DNA from: Clostridiaceae bacterium
GTDB lineage: Bacteria; Bacillota; Clostridia; Saccharofermentanales; DTU023
Reading direction: 5' to 3'
Length of the DNA: 64,000 bases
Assembly (NCBI GenBank): GCA_012838795.1
Contig: DUOO01000027.1
Coordinates: forward strand, 1-64,000
Shown: piece by piece, positions 51,940 to 61,492 of the stretch
How the letters are laid out: every line of letters starts with the position of its first letter
Numbering within the stretch: position 1 is the first letter of the stretch
The notes under the pieces: generated by a model
Told to the model about the DNA's origin: nothing
What the model saw: the letters and a program-made list of their open reading frames with translations, nothing else
Database searches by the model: none
Made by a program: the position numbers and the translations under genes

Positions 51940-54423
51940 TTAAACTCCTAAAGTGCTGCGTCTGCGAATTTCGCCGTCGGTGAAATTGTGGGTCGGTGTG
52001 TAACCGGCAATCGGTGCGATTCTTTGATGATAGAGATCAATGAACCAATCTGCTTGCGGGAAGAAATCGTTTTCTAATTCATAAGCAGGTGTAATCCAGT
52101 TACGTGAACCTAAGATTTGAACCGGTGCATCGAGGTAGTCAAAGGCCAGGTTTTGAATATTTTGTGCCAAATCGTTGAGATAAGATCCTCTGGCTGTTGC
52201 ATCACCCGCAACGATGATTTTTCCGGTTTTCTTGACTGATTCAATAACCATATCATAGTTAAACGGTACCAGTGTTCTGGCATCAATGACTTCGGCTGAA
52301 ATTCCATATTCTGCCTGCAATTGATCGGCAGCTTCTAATGCACGATACAATGTGGCACCGATTGTTAAGAACGTTACATCGCTGCCTGTTCTGCGCATTG
52401 CAGGTTCACCGATGGTAACCTCGTACGGTTCTGCCGGAACGCCTTCTTTAACAAATTGTTCGCCGACATCGTACAGTCTTTGACTTTCAAAAACGACTAC
52501 CGGATCAGTACCGTTGAGGGCTGATGTTAAGAGACCTTTGACATCGTACGGAGTTGCCGGGAAGACAACTTTAATTCCCGGAATATGTGCTACCAGTGAA
52601 GTCCAGTCTTGTGAGTGTTGCGCACCATATTTAGAACCGACTGAAACACGGATAACTACCGGCATTTTGAGGTAACCGCCGGACATCGCTTGCCATTTCG
52701 GTAATTGGTTAAATACTTCGTCACCGGCACGGCCTAAGAAGTCACAATACATCAACTCTACTAATGCTCGACCGCCGGCCATTGCATAACCGATTCCCGA
52801 GCCGACAATTGCCGCCTCTGAGATCGGCGAGTTGAAGAAACGGTGATACGGAACAGCTTCCGTCAATCCGCGATAAGCGGCGTAGGCACCGCCCCAGTCA
52901 CGTAAGTCTTCACCATAAGCAATCAAGGTTGGATCTTCGTAGAATTTTTCGATAACAGCTTCAAAAATTCCGTCACGGAATTGATAACGTCTGTTCGGAC
53001 TCAGAAGTTTGCCGTCTTCATCATAAGCATAACGCTCACGACGGGCAATTTGTTTAACTCTGACATTATCTTTTAATTCTTCTCTGGTTTGCAGCATATC
53101 AGGTTCAGCATCCGAGAATGATGCAACTTTTTGATTAGAGAACATCAAATCTTCAATTGCTCTGGGTTCTGCTTGCAGATCCATACGCGGTGAAATGACC
53201 GGATCAATCGCTAATTTAACAGTTTGAATAATTTTCTTCACAACATATTCATCGATTGCATCAATTTCAGCTTGTGTTGCAACACCTGCCTCAATCAATT
53301 GCTCAGGATATGTTTTGAGCGGATCATGCTCTCTCCAAGCATCTTTTTCTTCTTCTGTCCTGTAGGAGTCTGCATCGGACGGAGAGTGACCGAAGAATCT
53401 ATATGTTACCAATTCTAAGAAAATCGGTCCTTCTTTGTCTTCAATGTTTTTCATTTTACGTTTATAAGCATCGATAACTGCTAACGGGTTGTTGCCGTCA
53501 ACTGCTTCCGCATGCATTTGTCTCGGATTGCAAGCAGCGCCGATACGTGCAGGGTTGCCATATCCCATGGTTTCACCTCTGGTTTGTCCCCCCATACCGT
53601 AATGGTTGTTATTTATATTAAAGATTAAAGGCAAGCCGCCTTTCATGTCACCTTCCCATAAGGTTTCATATTGATCCATGGTTGCCATAGCCAGAGCTTC
53701 CCAAACCGGACCGCAACCCATGGAACCATCACCGAAGTTACCGATTACAATACCGGGTTGACGATTTACTTTTTTGTATAAAGCTGCTCCTAAGGCGATA
53801 TCGGCAGAACCGCCGACGATAGCATTGTTCGGGAAAATTCCGAGAGGTGTAAAGTAGCTGTGCATTGATCCGCCAAGACCTTGATTGAATCCGGTTTCTT
53901 TTGCGAAAATTTCTGCTAATATACCGTACAATATATAGCTGGTTGCTAATTCTGCAACTGATTCTTCATTTTCACGAATGGACTCAATAGCTTTAAGCTG
54001 TTTGCCATCCATAAATGATTCCATGATTTCCATCAATTCTGCATCATCTAATTTGCGAATAGCTGAAAATGCTTTAGCCAAAACTTCACCATGGCTGCGG
54101 TGTGAGCCGAAGATAAAGTCATTTTTGTCTAAATAGAAAGCTTGACCTACTGCTGCGGCCTCTTGACCTACAGACAAGTGAGCCGGACCCGGATTGTTAT
54201 ACTCCAGACCATTGTATGCATTAGTAGTCTTGATTGACATCAGCATTTCTTCAAATTCACGAATCAAGCGCATATCGCGATAAATATTCATGAATTCTTC
54301 TTTGGTGAAATTGTCTTTTTCGTCTTTAACGGTTTTTTGATACTGATTTACCGGAATATCTTGTAACTCAATCATGCGCGGCGCACGAGCTTCTTCCGGA
54401 TTAATAGGTAATGATTTTGTCAT
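51940..54423 (-). CDS. pdhA/pdhB fusion: 2-oxo acid (pyruvate) dehydrogenase E1, alpha and beta subunits fused
   Basis: One 827-residue protein carries both E1 chains. Residues 20-400 are the alpha part, with the thiamine-diphosphate motif GNFGDGSMGCGP and the closing INNNHYGMGGQT; residues 450-827 are the beta part, with DPTLIAYGEDLRDWGGAY, FNSPISEAAIVGSGIGYAM and the C-terminal VIDARTLVPFN. Usual E1 alpha and beta are separate proteins of about 350 and 330 residues, so nothing seems lost. AAGGAGA precedes the ATG. It is the last gene of the E2-E3-E1 run (gap to E3 82 bases). Pyruvate is the likeliest substrate, but branched-chain oxo acids or acetoin are possible. Confidence 0.9.
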   Translation of the reverse strand: MTKSLPINPEEARAPRMIELQDIPVNQYQKTVKDEKDNFTKEEFMNIYRDMRLIREFEEMLMSIKTTNAYNGLEYNNPGPAHLSVGQEAAAVGQAFYLDKNDFIFGSHRSHGEVLAKAFSAIRKLDDAELMEIMESFMDGKQLKAIESIRENEESVAELATSYILYGILAEIFAKETGFNQGLGGSMHSYFTPLGIFPNNAIVGGSADIALGAALYKKVNRQPGIVIGNFGDGSMGCGPVWEALAMATMDQYETLWEGDMKGGLPLIFNINNNHYGMGGQTRGETMGYGNPARIGAACNPRQMHAEAVDGNNPLAVIDAYKRKMKNIEDKEGPIFLELVTYRFFGHSPSDADSYRTEEEKDAWREHDPLKTYPEQLIEAGVATQAEIDAIDEYVVKKIIQTVKLAIDPVISPRMDLQAEPRAIEDLMFSNQKVASFSDAEPDMLQTREELKDNVRVKQIARRERYAYDEDGKLLSPNRRYQFRDGIFEAVIEKFYEDPTLIAYGEDLRDWGGAYAAYRGLTEAVPYHRFFNSPISEAAIVGSGIGYAMAGGRALVELMYCDFLGRAGDEVFNQLPKWQAMSGGYLKMPVVIRVSVGSKYGAQHSQDWTSLVAHIPGIKVVFPATPYDVKGLLTSALNGTDPVVVFESQRLYDVGEQFVKEGVPAEPYEVTIGEPAMRRTGSDVTFLTIGATLYRALEAADQLQAEYGISAEVIDARTLVPFNYDMVIESVKKTGKIIVAGDATARGSYLNDLAQNIQNLAFDYLDAPVQILGSRNWITPAYELENDFFPQADWFIDLYHQRIAPIAGYTPTHNFTDGEIRRRSTLGV

Positions 54424-54505
54424 GATCTTCTCCTTGATTTAAAACTGGTATTTTCATTTATTTCTTAATATTTTAATTAAAAATCTACGTGTTCAACTAT
54501 CCGTG

Positions 54506-55867
54506 TTATAGTGCAAAAATTGCTTCGCGAATTACTTCACCGACTGTCGGATGCGGGAAGATGAATTCTTTTATTTCATTGATTGTCATCTGTTTTTCAA
54601 TCATCATGCCCAGAGGAGTTACTAATTCCGATGCGTAACTGCCCAACATATGAGCTCCGATCAAATAATTGCGTTTGTTATCGACCAATAATTTGATCAC
54701 ACCGTTGCCGCCTTCAACTTCCGCAACATAGCGACCGCTATATGCCAGAGGAAGGGTTAATGCTCTATAATCTAATTCTTTTGCTTTTGCACTTTCTTCA
54801 GATTCACCGACAAAACACATTTCAGGATTAGTATATAGAACTGACGGCATCGCCTCATAGCGCATTACATCTTTTTTTCCGAGAATTGTATTGATTGCAA
54901 CTTCCGCTTCACGATATGCAGCATGTGCCAACATCCATTTGCCGTTTACATCGCCTATCGCATAAACATTCGGGATATTAGTCAACATTTGTTCATCGAC
55001 TTTGATATTGGCGCGATCACATTCAACACCGATATTCTCTAAACCGATATCTGCTGAAACTGCACGTCTGCCAATCGAAATCAAGCAATAATCTGCATTA
55101 ACCTTTTCTTTCTTGCCTTCAAATTCATATTCAACATAATTATCACCAAAAGCGGTAACTGTTGATTTCAATTTAAATTCCAAACCCTTGGCTTCAAAAT
55201 TCTTCTGCAGTAATTTACCCAATTCGGCATCGACTGTACCGGCAATATGATCAAGCATTTCGATTACGGTAACTTTAGTACCTGCTGTTTGGAAATAACT
55301 TGCCATTTCCAAGCCGATAACTCCGCCGCCGACAATTACCATTTTTTCCGGAATAACTTCAAGATCCAGAATTTCCCGGCTGGTTAAAACAAAACCTTTT
55401 TCTAATTGTTCTTTCAGACCGTCAATTGGCGGTTTCACAACTTCGGAACCGGAAGCGATAATCAAATTTTTGCCTTGATATTCTTTGCCGTCGGCTTCGA
55501 CTGTAATCACACCGTTTTGGCGACTTTTAATTGTAGCCTTAGCCTCAACTACATCAACCTTATTACGCTTCAAGGTCATTGCCACGCCGCTGACCAACTT
55601 TTTAACTACTTTATTTTTGCGTTTGATTACTTTAGCCTGATCGATTTTGGCATTTTCCGCCGTAACGCCGTAAGCGGATCCGTCAGCTGCATGTTCATAT
55701 ATTTTTGCTGAATTCAAAAGCGCTTTGGATGGGACACATCCTTCATTTAAACAAACTCCGCCAAGATTTCTTTTTTCAAACAGGCAAGCTTTTAAACCGT
55801 TTTCTCCGGCTCTTTGGGCTGCCAGATAACCACCCGGACCGCCACCTATTACTAAAACATCGTACAT
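54506..55867 (-). CDS. lpdA: Dihydrolipoyl dehydrogenase (E3)
   Basis: A 453-residue flavoprotein disulfide reductase. The FAD motif GGGPGGYLAAQRA, the redox pair GGVCLNEGCVPSKAL (two Cys five apart), the NAD motif VIVGGGVIGLEMA, and the C-terminal FPHPTVGE with the catalytic His-Glu pair are all present. GAGGATAA precedes the ATG. It reoxidises the lipoyl group of E2 with NAD. It lies 95 bases after the E2 gene. No lipoyl domain is fused to it. Confidence 0.95.
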   Translation of the reverse strand: MYDVLVIGGGPGGYLAAQRAGENGLKACLFEKRNLGGVCLNEGCVPSKALLNSAKIYEHAADGSAYGVTAENAKIDQAKVIKRKNKVVKKLVSGVAMTLKRNKVDVVEAKATIKSRQNGVITVEADGKEYQGKNLIIASGSEVVKPPIDGLKEQLEKGFVLTSREILDLEVIPEKMVIVGGGVIGLEMASYFQTAGTKVTVIEMLDHIAGTVDAELGKLLQKNFEAKGLEFKLKSTVTAFGDNYVEYEFEGKKEKVNADYCLISIGRRAVSADIGLENIGVECDRANIKVDEQMLTNIPNVYAIGDVNGKWMLAHAAYREAEVAINTILGKKDVMRYEAMPSVLYTNPEMCFVGESEESAKAKELDYRALTLPLAYSGRYVAEVEGGNGVIKLLVDNKRNYLIGAHMLGSYASELVTPLGMMIEKQMTINEIKEFIFPHPTVGEVIREAIFAL

Positions 55868-55962
55868 ATATTATCCTCTATTTCTTAGTTTCGTTTTTTT
55901 ACGAATAAAATCCGTTCTGCTTATTTCTATCAATTAATTATATCTAATTATATCGCTTTCGA

Positions 55963-57381
55963 TTATCCCATCAGGAAAAGATCAAAGTTCTCCAGAGTCT
56001 GAACCAGGGCTTGTAAGAATACTGCGCCCGGGGCTCCGTCAATAGCTCTGTGATCTATGGTTAACGAGATGGTCATAGCAGGGTATAATTCGATTCCGCC
56101 GTCTTTGCCGCTGCGTACTTTCTCATAGGTTGAAGATACTCCCACGATACAGGTTTCAGGCGGATTGATTACCGGAGTGAAACTCTCTATGCCCGATCTG
56201 CCCATATTAGTTATCGTAATGGTGCTGCCGGATATCTTGTCGGGATTGATTGCTCCTTCCATACATTGCATTGCCAAATCTCTTGCTTCTGCCGAGATTT
56301 GACTGATCGATTTCAGATCTGCATTTCTGACAACAGGTACCATTAAGCCACGTGGTGTATCTACTGCCACTCCCAGGTGAACTCTGTTGAAATGACGGAA
56401 GATATTTTCATCTGCCAGGTAGTGAGCATTGCAGTCAGGATATTTTTTGACTGTTCTCGATACCGCATAGAGAATAATATCGTTGATTGTCGGTACTCGT
56501 TGCAGAATTGCCAAACCGAGTTTCTCGTCCATGCCTTTTTCTTTCAAAGCTTTCAGACGATTTCTCCAGGCTAAGATATTGCTTGCGTCAAATGAAGCAT
56601 TCAAGGTAAGCTGTGCCATTTCAGACAATGAGGCATGCATTGAACGAGCGATTACTTTACGGATATTCGTAATCTTATCATCAGTATATTCAACTTCATC
56701 AAGACCTGCTACAGCTTGATCTACTAATGCTGCTCCTTCCAGATTTTGTAATTCAGGTAATTTTGAAAGGTCTTCTACACGAACCGCTCCGCCGATTCCG
56801 CTGCCTGCTATTCCGGCTGCATAATCCTGACCGGCTGCTGTTGTTGCTACCAAACCTGCATCGATTGCTGCTTCCACATCTCTTTCAATAATTCTGCCAT
56901 TGGGTCCGGTTGGCGCTGTTAAACGTAAATCAACGTTGTGCTTTGCTGCCAAACCTTTCGCTCTCGGACTTACCGGATGTTCTCCCGCAACACTCGGTGC
57001 AGTTACTACGGTTGCTGCAGGTGCTGCTTCCGCTTTTGCTGCGGCTTCCGGTACTGATGCTGCTTCTGCCGTTGCAGCTGCAGCGCCCGCGCCTGCTCCA
57101 TCCGCTGTGGCGCCTTCAGGTATGAACTCTTCCCAGCTCTCACCGGCTTCTCCGATTACTAAGACATTCAATAAACATGGTACATCATCACCTTCTTCAA
57201 AAAATACAGCTATGATCTCACCATCTGCCGGTGCTTCTTCATCAAATGTCGCTTTGTCTGTTTCATAGGTAAAAAGCTTATCGCCTGCGCTTACTTTATC
57301 GCCTTTCGCTACATGCCATTCTCCTATGATACAGCTTTCTACTGATTGCCCTTGTCTTGGCATTATTACCGCTACTGCCAT
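55963..57381 (-). CDS. pdhC: Dihydrolipoamide acyltransferase (E2)
   Basis: A 472-residue E2. One N-terminal lipoyl domain with the lipoylated Lys43 in ETDKATFDEEAP, an Ala-rich flexible linker (about 100-135), a subunit-binding domain (VSPRAKGLAAKHNVDLRL ... GRIIERDV), and a catalytic core ending in the active-site SLTIDHRAIDGAPGA (DHRxxDG). It transfers the acyl group to CoA and forms the core of the complex. Strong AAGGGGG site before the ATG. First structural gene after the DeoR-type regulator (81-base gap). The linker is GC-rich and repetitive. Confidence 0.94.
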   Translation of the reverse strand: MAVAVIMPRQGQSVESCIIGEWHVAKGDKVSAGDKLFTYETDKATFDEEAPADGEIIAVFFEEGDDVPCLLNVLVIGEAGESWEEFIPEGATADGAGAGAAAATAEAASVPEAAAKAEAAPAATVVTAPSVAGEHPVSPRAKGLAAKHNVDLRLTAPTGPNGRIIERDVEAAIDAGLVATTAAGQDYAAGIAGSGIGGAVRVEDLSKLPELQNLEGAALVDQAVAGLDEVEYTDDKITNIRKVIARSMHASLSEMAQLTLNASFDASNILAWRNRLKALKEKGMDEKLGLAILQRVPTINDIILYAVSRTVKKYPDCNAHYLADENIFRHFNRVHLGVAVDTPRGLMVPVVRNADLKSISQISAEARDLAMQCMEGAINPDKISGSTITITNMGRSGIESFTPVINPPETCIVGVSSTYEKVRSGKDGGIELYPAMTISLTIDHRAIDGAPGAVFLQALVQTLENFDLFLMG

Positions 57382-57462
57382 TTCTGTGCCCCCTTATTAA
57401 TTAATTTTCTTCATTTTTCTATATTATCTAACATTTAAATTAGATTGTTTTACTACCGGATT

Positions 57463-58248
57463 TTACTCCGGAATGAGTACTTCTATACCCAGCTTTTCAA
57501 TTTGGTGCAGATTCTTTTGTTTTGACTGTACATCAGTAACTAAATAATCAATTGCTTGTATATCCGAAACTTGCGAAAAAGCCGTATGTCCGATTTTGGA
57601 ATGATCTGCTGCAACAATTGCCAGCGAAGCTCGCCTCAACATCTGATCACATAAGTCTGCTACTTCATGATGATAAGTAGTAATTCCGTTATCAATATCT
57701 ATGCCGTCTGCAGAAAGTATAGTTTTATCAACTTGATATTTATTCAATTGATGCATCGTATCATCACCGTGAGTAAACATATATTGGTAATTCAGCAGAC
57801 CGCCCAATAAGATTACTTCAATGTCTTTATCTTCAGCAAATATTTCTGAAATTTGAATAGAATGAGTAATTATCCGAATATTCTTTTTTTGTCTTAATTC
57901 CAAAGCGATATAATAGCAAGTGCTGCCTGAATTAATAATAATATTATCCCCGTCACGAACTAATTTTGCCACAAGCTCCGCTATCTGCAATTTTTCATTC
58001 TTACGTTCCTCAAGACGTTCCGATGCATTAAGCGCATAATAATTTCTGACGGTTTGAACTGCTCCGCCATGAACTCTTTGCAAAATTCCGGAATTTTCCA
58101 GCTCCGCCAAATCACTGCGAATCGTAACTTCGGAAGTTGATAATAATTCACTTAAATCGGATACTCTGACATTACCGTCAATTTTCAACTTTTGGATTAT
58201 TTGTTGACGACGCTCCGCCTGTGAAAATTGTTTGATCGTTTGAGTCAT
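57463..58248 (-). CDS. DeoR-family transcriptional regulator
   Basis: A 261-residue regulator from ATG 58248 (GAAGGTAT upstream; the open frame begins at 58272). The N-terminal winged helix reads SQAERRQQIIQKL, then RVSDLSELLSTSEVTIRSDLAELE and VHGGAV, the DeoR signature. The C-terminal DeoRC domain (residues 80-261), with IIINSGSTCYYIA and GVDKT-like segments, binds sugar-phosphate effectors in this family. It sits directly upstream of the E2-E3-E1 genes on the same strand, behind the kinase gene, so it may control its own transcript and possibly the neighbouring sugar genes. Confidence 0.9.
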   Translation of the reverse strand: MTQTIKQFSQAERRQQIIQKLKIDGNVRVSDLSELLSTSEVTIRSDLAELENSGILQRVHGGAVQTVRNYYALNASERLEERKNEKLQIAELVAKLVRDGDNIIINSGSTCYYIALELRQKKNIRIITHSIQISEIFAEDKDIEVILLGGLLNYQYMFTHGDDTMHQLNKYQVDKTILSADGIDIDNGITTYHHEVADLCDQMLRRASLAIVAADHSKIGHTAFSQVSDIQAIDYLVTDVQSKQKNLHQIEKLGIEVLIPE

Positions 58249-58338
58249 ATACCTTCTTTCATACAAAATCACGAAAATGCTTGAGGCTTTTTGTTGACTT
58301 TGTCTTTTCTTCGTTTATCAAGCTTATGTTTTGTTTTA

Positions 58339-58359
58339 ACTTTCGTTTCACTTTCGTTT
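58339..58359. promoter_or_regulatory. Direct-repeat operator of the DeoR-type regulator
   Basis: ACTTTCGTTT occurs twice, at 58339-58348 and 58350-58359, an 11-base period, i.e. one helical turn. Tandem CTTTCG-type repeats are the usual DeoR-family target. They abut the -10 box, so binding would block initiation. Confidence 0.7.
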
Positions 58360-58388
58360 ATTCTATATTATCCTGATATACTTGTCAA
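58360..58388 (-). promoter_or_regulatory. Promoter of the DeoR-type regulator (and probably the E2-E3-E1 genes)
   Basis: On the minus strand TTGACA (58388-58383), 17-base spacer, TAGAAT (58365-58360). A perfect -35 box with a good -10 box, 112 bases upstream of the regulator start. Confidence 0.75.
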
Positions 58389-58462
58389 CTTTTTTACTAT
58401 TATTTTACTTATGGTTAATCATTCTCTCACTTGTTTTTATTAAGCAGGAACAATAATACCGA

Positions 58463-59950
58463 TCAGCGCAAGTTTTCAAGTTCGTTCATTACTTTTTGTA
58501 AGCCTAAATAACTATCCTTAAACAATGGTTTGTATTGATCATAAATTTTTACATTATCAGGATTTGCCGTTGTCTTTTGTTTCATTTTCAAAAATTTATC
58601 CAAGCAGGAGAAATCTTCATAATAACCGCAGCCGATCCCGGCCATAATTGCCGCAGCAATACTGGTACTCTCTTGAATATTTTGCGGAACTGTAAATTCC
58701 ACATTAAAGATATCCGCGAAAATTTGCCGCAAAATCGGTGAGATTGCTCCGCCACCGGTTATAACCATATGATCGATTTGTTTTGATTTACGGAAAGATT
58801 GTAAAATCCATTCCAAGTTGAAAGCAATTCCTTCCAAAACCGCTCTGATATAAGCCGGTTTTTGATGTGTGGTCCGCATCCCGATGAATGCCCCGCTTGC
58901 CCTCGGATTCCAGATCGGACTTCTTTCACCTATGAGATAAGGTAAAAAAATCAAACCGTTTGATCCGGGTTGAACCTGAGCAGCAAGTTGATCATAATCT
59001 TTGGCAGATAAAGATTCATCTTCAAATAAAAGTCTCAGATATTTATATGAAGTTCCGGCAGCCTGCATTGTACCGAGCGGCATAAATTTCCCCGGAATAA
59101 TATGGGCAAAGCAAAACAAGGCTCGATCCGGATCAAATACCGGTTGGTCGGTTGTACCGCCAATCCAGGCAGATGTTCCGTAAGTTAAATAAAACTCATC
59201 ACTATTTACACAACCTGCACCGACTGTAGCGCAAGGTCCGTCACCGCCGCCTGTCACAACTACAGTTTGCGGAGAAAGACCCGTTTGCTTCGCCATTTCA
59301 GGTAAAAGTTCGCCCACCGGCTCAATCGAATTTATGATCTCCGGAAATAAGTTGCGATTAACTCCGGCAGTTTCGATAATCTCCGCTGACCATTGCCCTT
59401 GATTAATATCATAAGCACCGGTACCTGATGCATCTGAATGATCGGTTGTAATTCTGCCCGTCAACTTAAAGCTGACATAATCTTTTGCTTGCAACATCTT
59501 ATCAGCCGAATTATAAATTTCCGGCCAATTATCACGGATCCACATCAATTTATACAAGCTGTAATTGGCACTGGGTCGATTTCCGGTCAGTTCATAGATA
59601 TAATCAAAACCCAATTTTTCAATTAAAGCCTGAGCTTGTTCTTCAGCTCTGGTATCTGCCCAAATAAACGTATCATGTAAGGGCTTTCCATTTTTATCAA
59701 TCAGCAAACAAGCATTCATTTGTGCACTGAAAGACAAAGCTAAAATATCATTTGCTTCTACTGTTTCAGCTAATTGACGTGAACCGGCTAAAACCGCATT
59801 TAACAAAATTTCCGGATTCTGAGTTGCCTCACGTCCTTTAAAATCGGCTTCATATTCTTGAATTACGCTTTTTACCAGTTCACCATCTGCGGAAAACAAA
59901 CTGCTTTTCAGTCCTGAAGTTCCTAAATCATGTGCTATAAAATATTTCAT
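58463..59950 (-). CDS. FGGY-family carbohydrate kinase (xylulokinase-like)
   Basis: A 495-residue FGGY kinase. N-terminal phosphate loop HDLGTSGLKSSLF, ALSFSAQMNACLLID (the place of the sgQMHG motif of xylulokinases, here QMNA), the TTDHSDASGTGAYD segment with the catalytic Asp, TGGGDGPCATVGAG, and the C-terminal MVITGGGAISPI. The MNA in place of MHG suggests a substrate other than D-xylulose. GAGG is nine bases upstream of the ATG. It phosphorylates an imported sugar or polyol. It lies upstream of the DeoR gene, same strand. Confidence 0.88.
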   Translation of the reverse strand: MKYFIAHDLGTSGLKSSLFSADGELVKSVIQEYEADFKGREATQNPEILLNAVLAGSRQLAETVEANDILALSFSAQMNACLLIDKNGKPLHDTFIWADTRAEEQAQALIEKLGFDYIYELTGNRPSANYSLYKLMWIRDNWPEIYNSADKMLQAKDYVSFKLTGRITTDHSDASGTGAYDINQGQWSAEIIETAGVNRNLFPEIINSIEPVGELLPEMAKQTGLSPQTVVVTGGGDGPCATVGAGCVNSDEFYLTYGTSAWIGGTTDQPVFDPDRALFCFAHIIPGKFMPLGTMQAAGTSYKYLRLLFEDESLSAKDYDQLAAQVQPGSNGLIFLPYLIGERSPIWNPRASGAFIGMRTTHQKPAYIRAVLEGIAFNLEWILQSFRKSKQIDHMVITGGGAISPILRQIFADIFNVEFTVPQNIQESTSIAAAIMAGIGCGYYEDFSCLDKFLKMKQKTTANPDNVKIYDQYKPLFKDSYLGLQKVMNELENLR

Positions 59951-60090
59951 TTAAATAAACCTCGACTTTTACTAATTAATATCGTTGTTTTTCTTTTTAA
60001 TTACTGAGCGGATTAGTACAAAACACAAGATAAAATAATGATTAATTTCATCATGCAATCATCTGCTCTTTGAATCCGGCCAATGCTTTT

Positions 60091-61335
60091 TTATTTTGCC
60101 TTGAAATAAGCCACACGATCTTCAACTTTTGGAAAACGTTTAATAATTGACTCGGCAAAAAAGGTCTCGCCTGTTCCTTGTTCAGCTTCTTTCTCATGAG
60201 CTATTAATGCCCGGGTAGAATCAATTAAATTGCTGAATTCAGGATTTTCCATTGCATAACAAATGAAATCTTGGCGTGGCGAGTTAATATCTTCTCCTGA
60301 AATTTGAAATTTATTATGCCTTACACACAGTTTTTTCAATCTGGCTATCTGCTCCGGTGTATTGCGAGCCGGCATATAGGTTACTGCATTAATGCCTTTT
60401 TCATCCAGAAAATCGAATAATTCATCCAAATAAGCATCTTCAAACGCTTGAGCTGCTTTATCACCGGTAACGGAATCGGTAACATCACCTAAATAGGCAT
60501 AACATGCAATGGCCTCAATTTCTTTACTTAATTCCACAAATTGATCTATTGTACATAATTCTTCATCCGCATCAATATATATTTGAGGAACAAAAGACGC
60601 TTTGAGAATACCCAATACATCATATTCATAAAATTCGTAGTCAACATCTTGTAATTTCGCCAGGTCGCCGGCGGATAATTCAATCCCTTGCTCCCGTAAA
60701 AACTTAATTGTCGGTTCTCCTCTGCCCAGTTTAGCTGAGATTTTCTTGGCAAAAGCATACATTAAATGTCTTTCGGTTATACTGCCTCCATCTTTAATTT
60801 CTGACAAAGGCATTACATCTTGCACAAAATCTATTTGCATTTCTCGTGACAATTTCTGATTTAAATTTTCAATCATTTTGATATTTCTTTGATTACGTTT
60901 CTCACGCAGCGGAACCAGAAACTCTTCTGCTTTTGAAAAATATTTAGCTGCAACTCCTTGCATTGTCATATAAGCAACCCCGTCCTGATCGGGATTATTA
61001 ATTCTCTGTTTGCCGAAAGGGCTGTCTTTCCATGAAACTCTTAATTCAAAACCGCAAGTCACCGGCAAATTCAAAATTTCTGCTGCCGCTAAAAACTCAC
61101 TTGCCCCGCCAATACTGTCATGATCAATAATTCCCGCGGTACATAAACCGGCTTTCGCTGAAGCATAAACTGCAGCGGTCGGAGAATATGGTGAGAATGA
61201 GTAGATGGTGTGAATATGATTGTTTATGTAACGCGGATCACGATTTGGAAAATCAGTCTCTTTTGCAATTTCTTGCAATTCCGATAAACGCTTCTTTGCT
61301 GAATTTTGGTTAAGTAATTCAAGAATTTTTGCCAT
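60091..61335 (-). CDS. PHP-domain phosphoesterase
   Basis: A 414-residue PHP protein. The first metal motif is NNHIHTIYSFSPYSP near residue 40 (HxH), the second GIIDHDSIGGASEF near residue 70, then a catalytic Glu in TCGFELRVSW. It is larger than the usual small PHP domain (about 270) and includes an inserted helical region (residues 150-260). TGAGGTGT precedes the ATG. PHP proteins hydrolyse phosphoesters such as histidinol phosphate or nucleotide-type substrates; with sugar genes on both sides, a sugar phosphate is plausible but not shown. Confidence 0.85.
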   Translation of the reverse strand: MAKILELLNQNSAKKRLSELQEIAKETDFPNRDPRYINNHIHTIYSFSPYSPTAAVYASAKAGLCTAGIIDHDSIGGASEFLAAAEILNLPVTCGFELRVSWKDSPFGKQRINNPDQDGVAYMTMQGVAAKYFSKAEEFLVPLREKRNQRNIKMIENLNQKLSREMQIDFVQDVMPLSEIKDGGSITERHLMYAFAKKISAKLGRGEPTIKFLREQGIELSAGDLAKLQDVDYEFYEYDVLGILKASFVPQIYIDADEELCTIDQFVELSKEIEAIACYAYLGDVTDSVTGDKAAQAFEDAYLDELFDFLDEKGINAVTYMPARNTPEQIARLKKLCVRHNKFQISGEDINSPRQDFICYAMENPEFSNLIDSTRALIAHEKEAEQGTGETFFAESIIKRFPKVEDRVAYFKAK

Positions 61336-61492
61336 AAAGACACCTCACAAAAAATTTTCTGTATTGTATAATATAGAACAACAAATTCAATTATGTGTTA
61401 GACTGTTTTTCAAAGAATACACACAAATAACCTGAATTTGTATAGTATTAATATATCACATTACATAGTTAATTAGAAAAAGGAGAGCAAAA

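Noticed and set aside
57463-57700. Riboswitch or T-box upstream of sugar or PDH genes
   Set aside because: The leader regions before E2, the kinase and the SDR are short and show no conserved riboswitch or T-box elements by eye.
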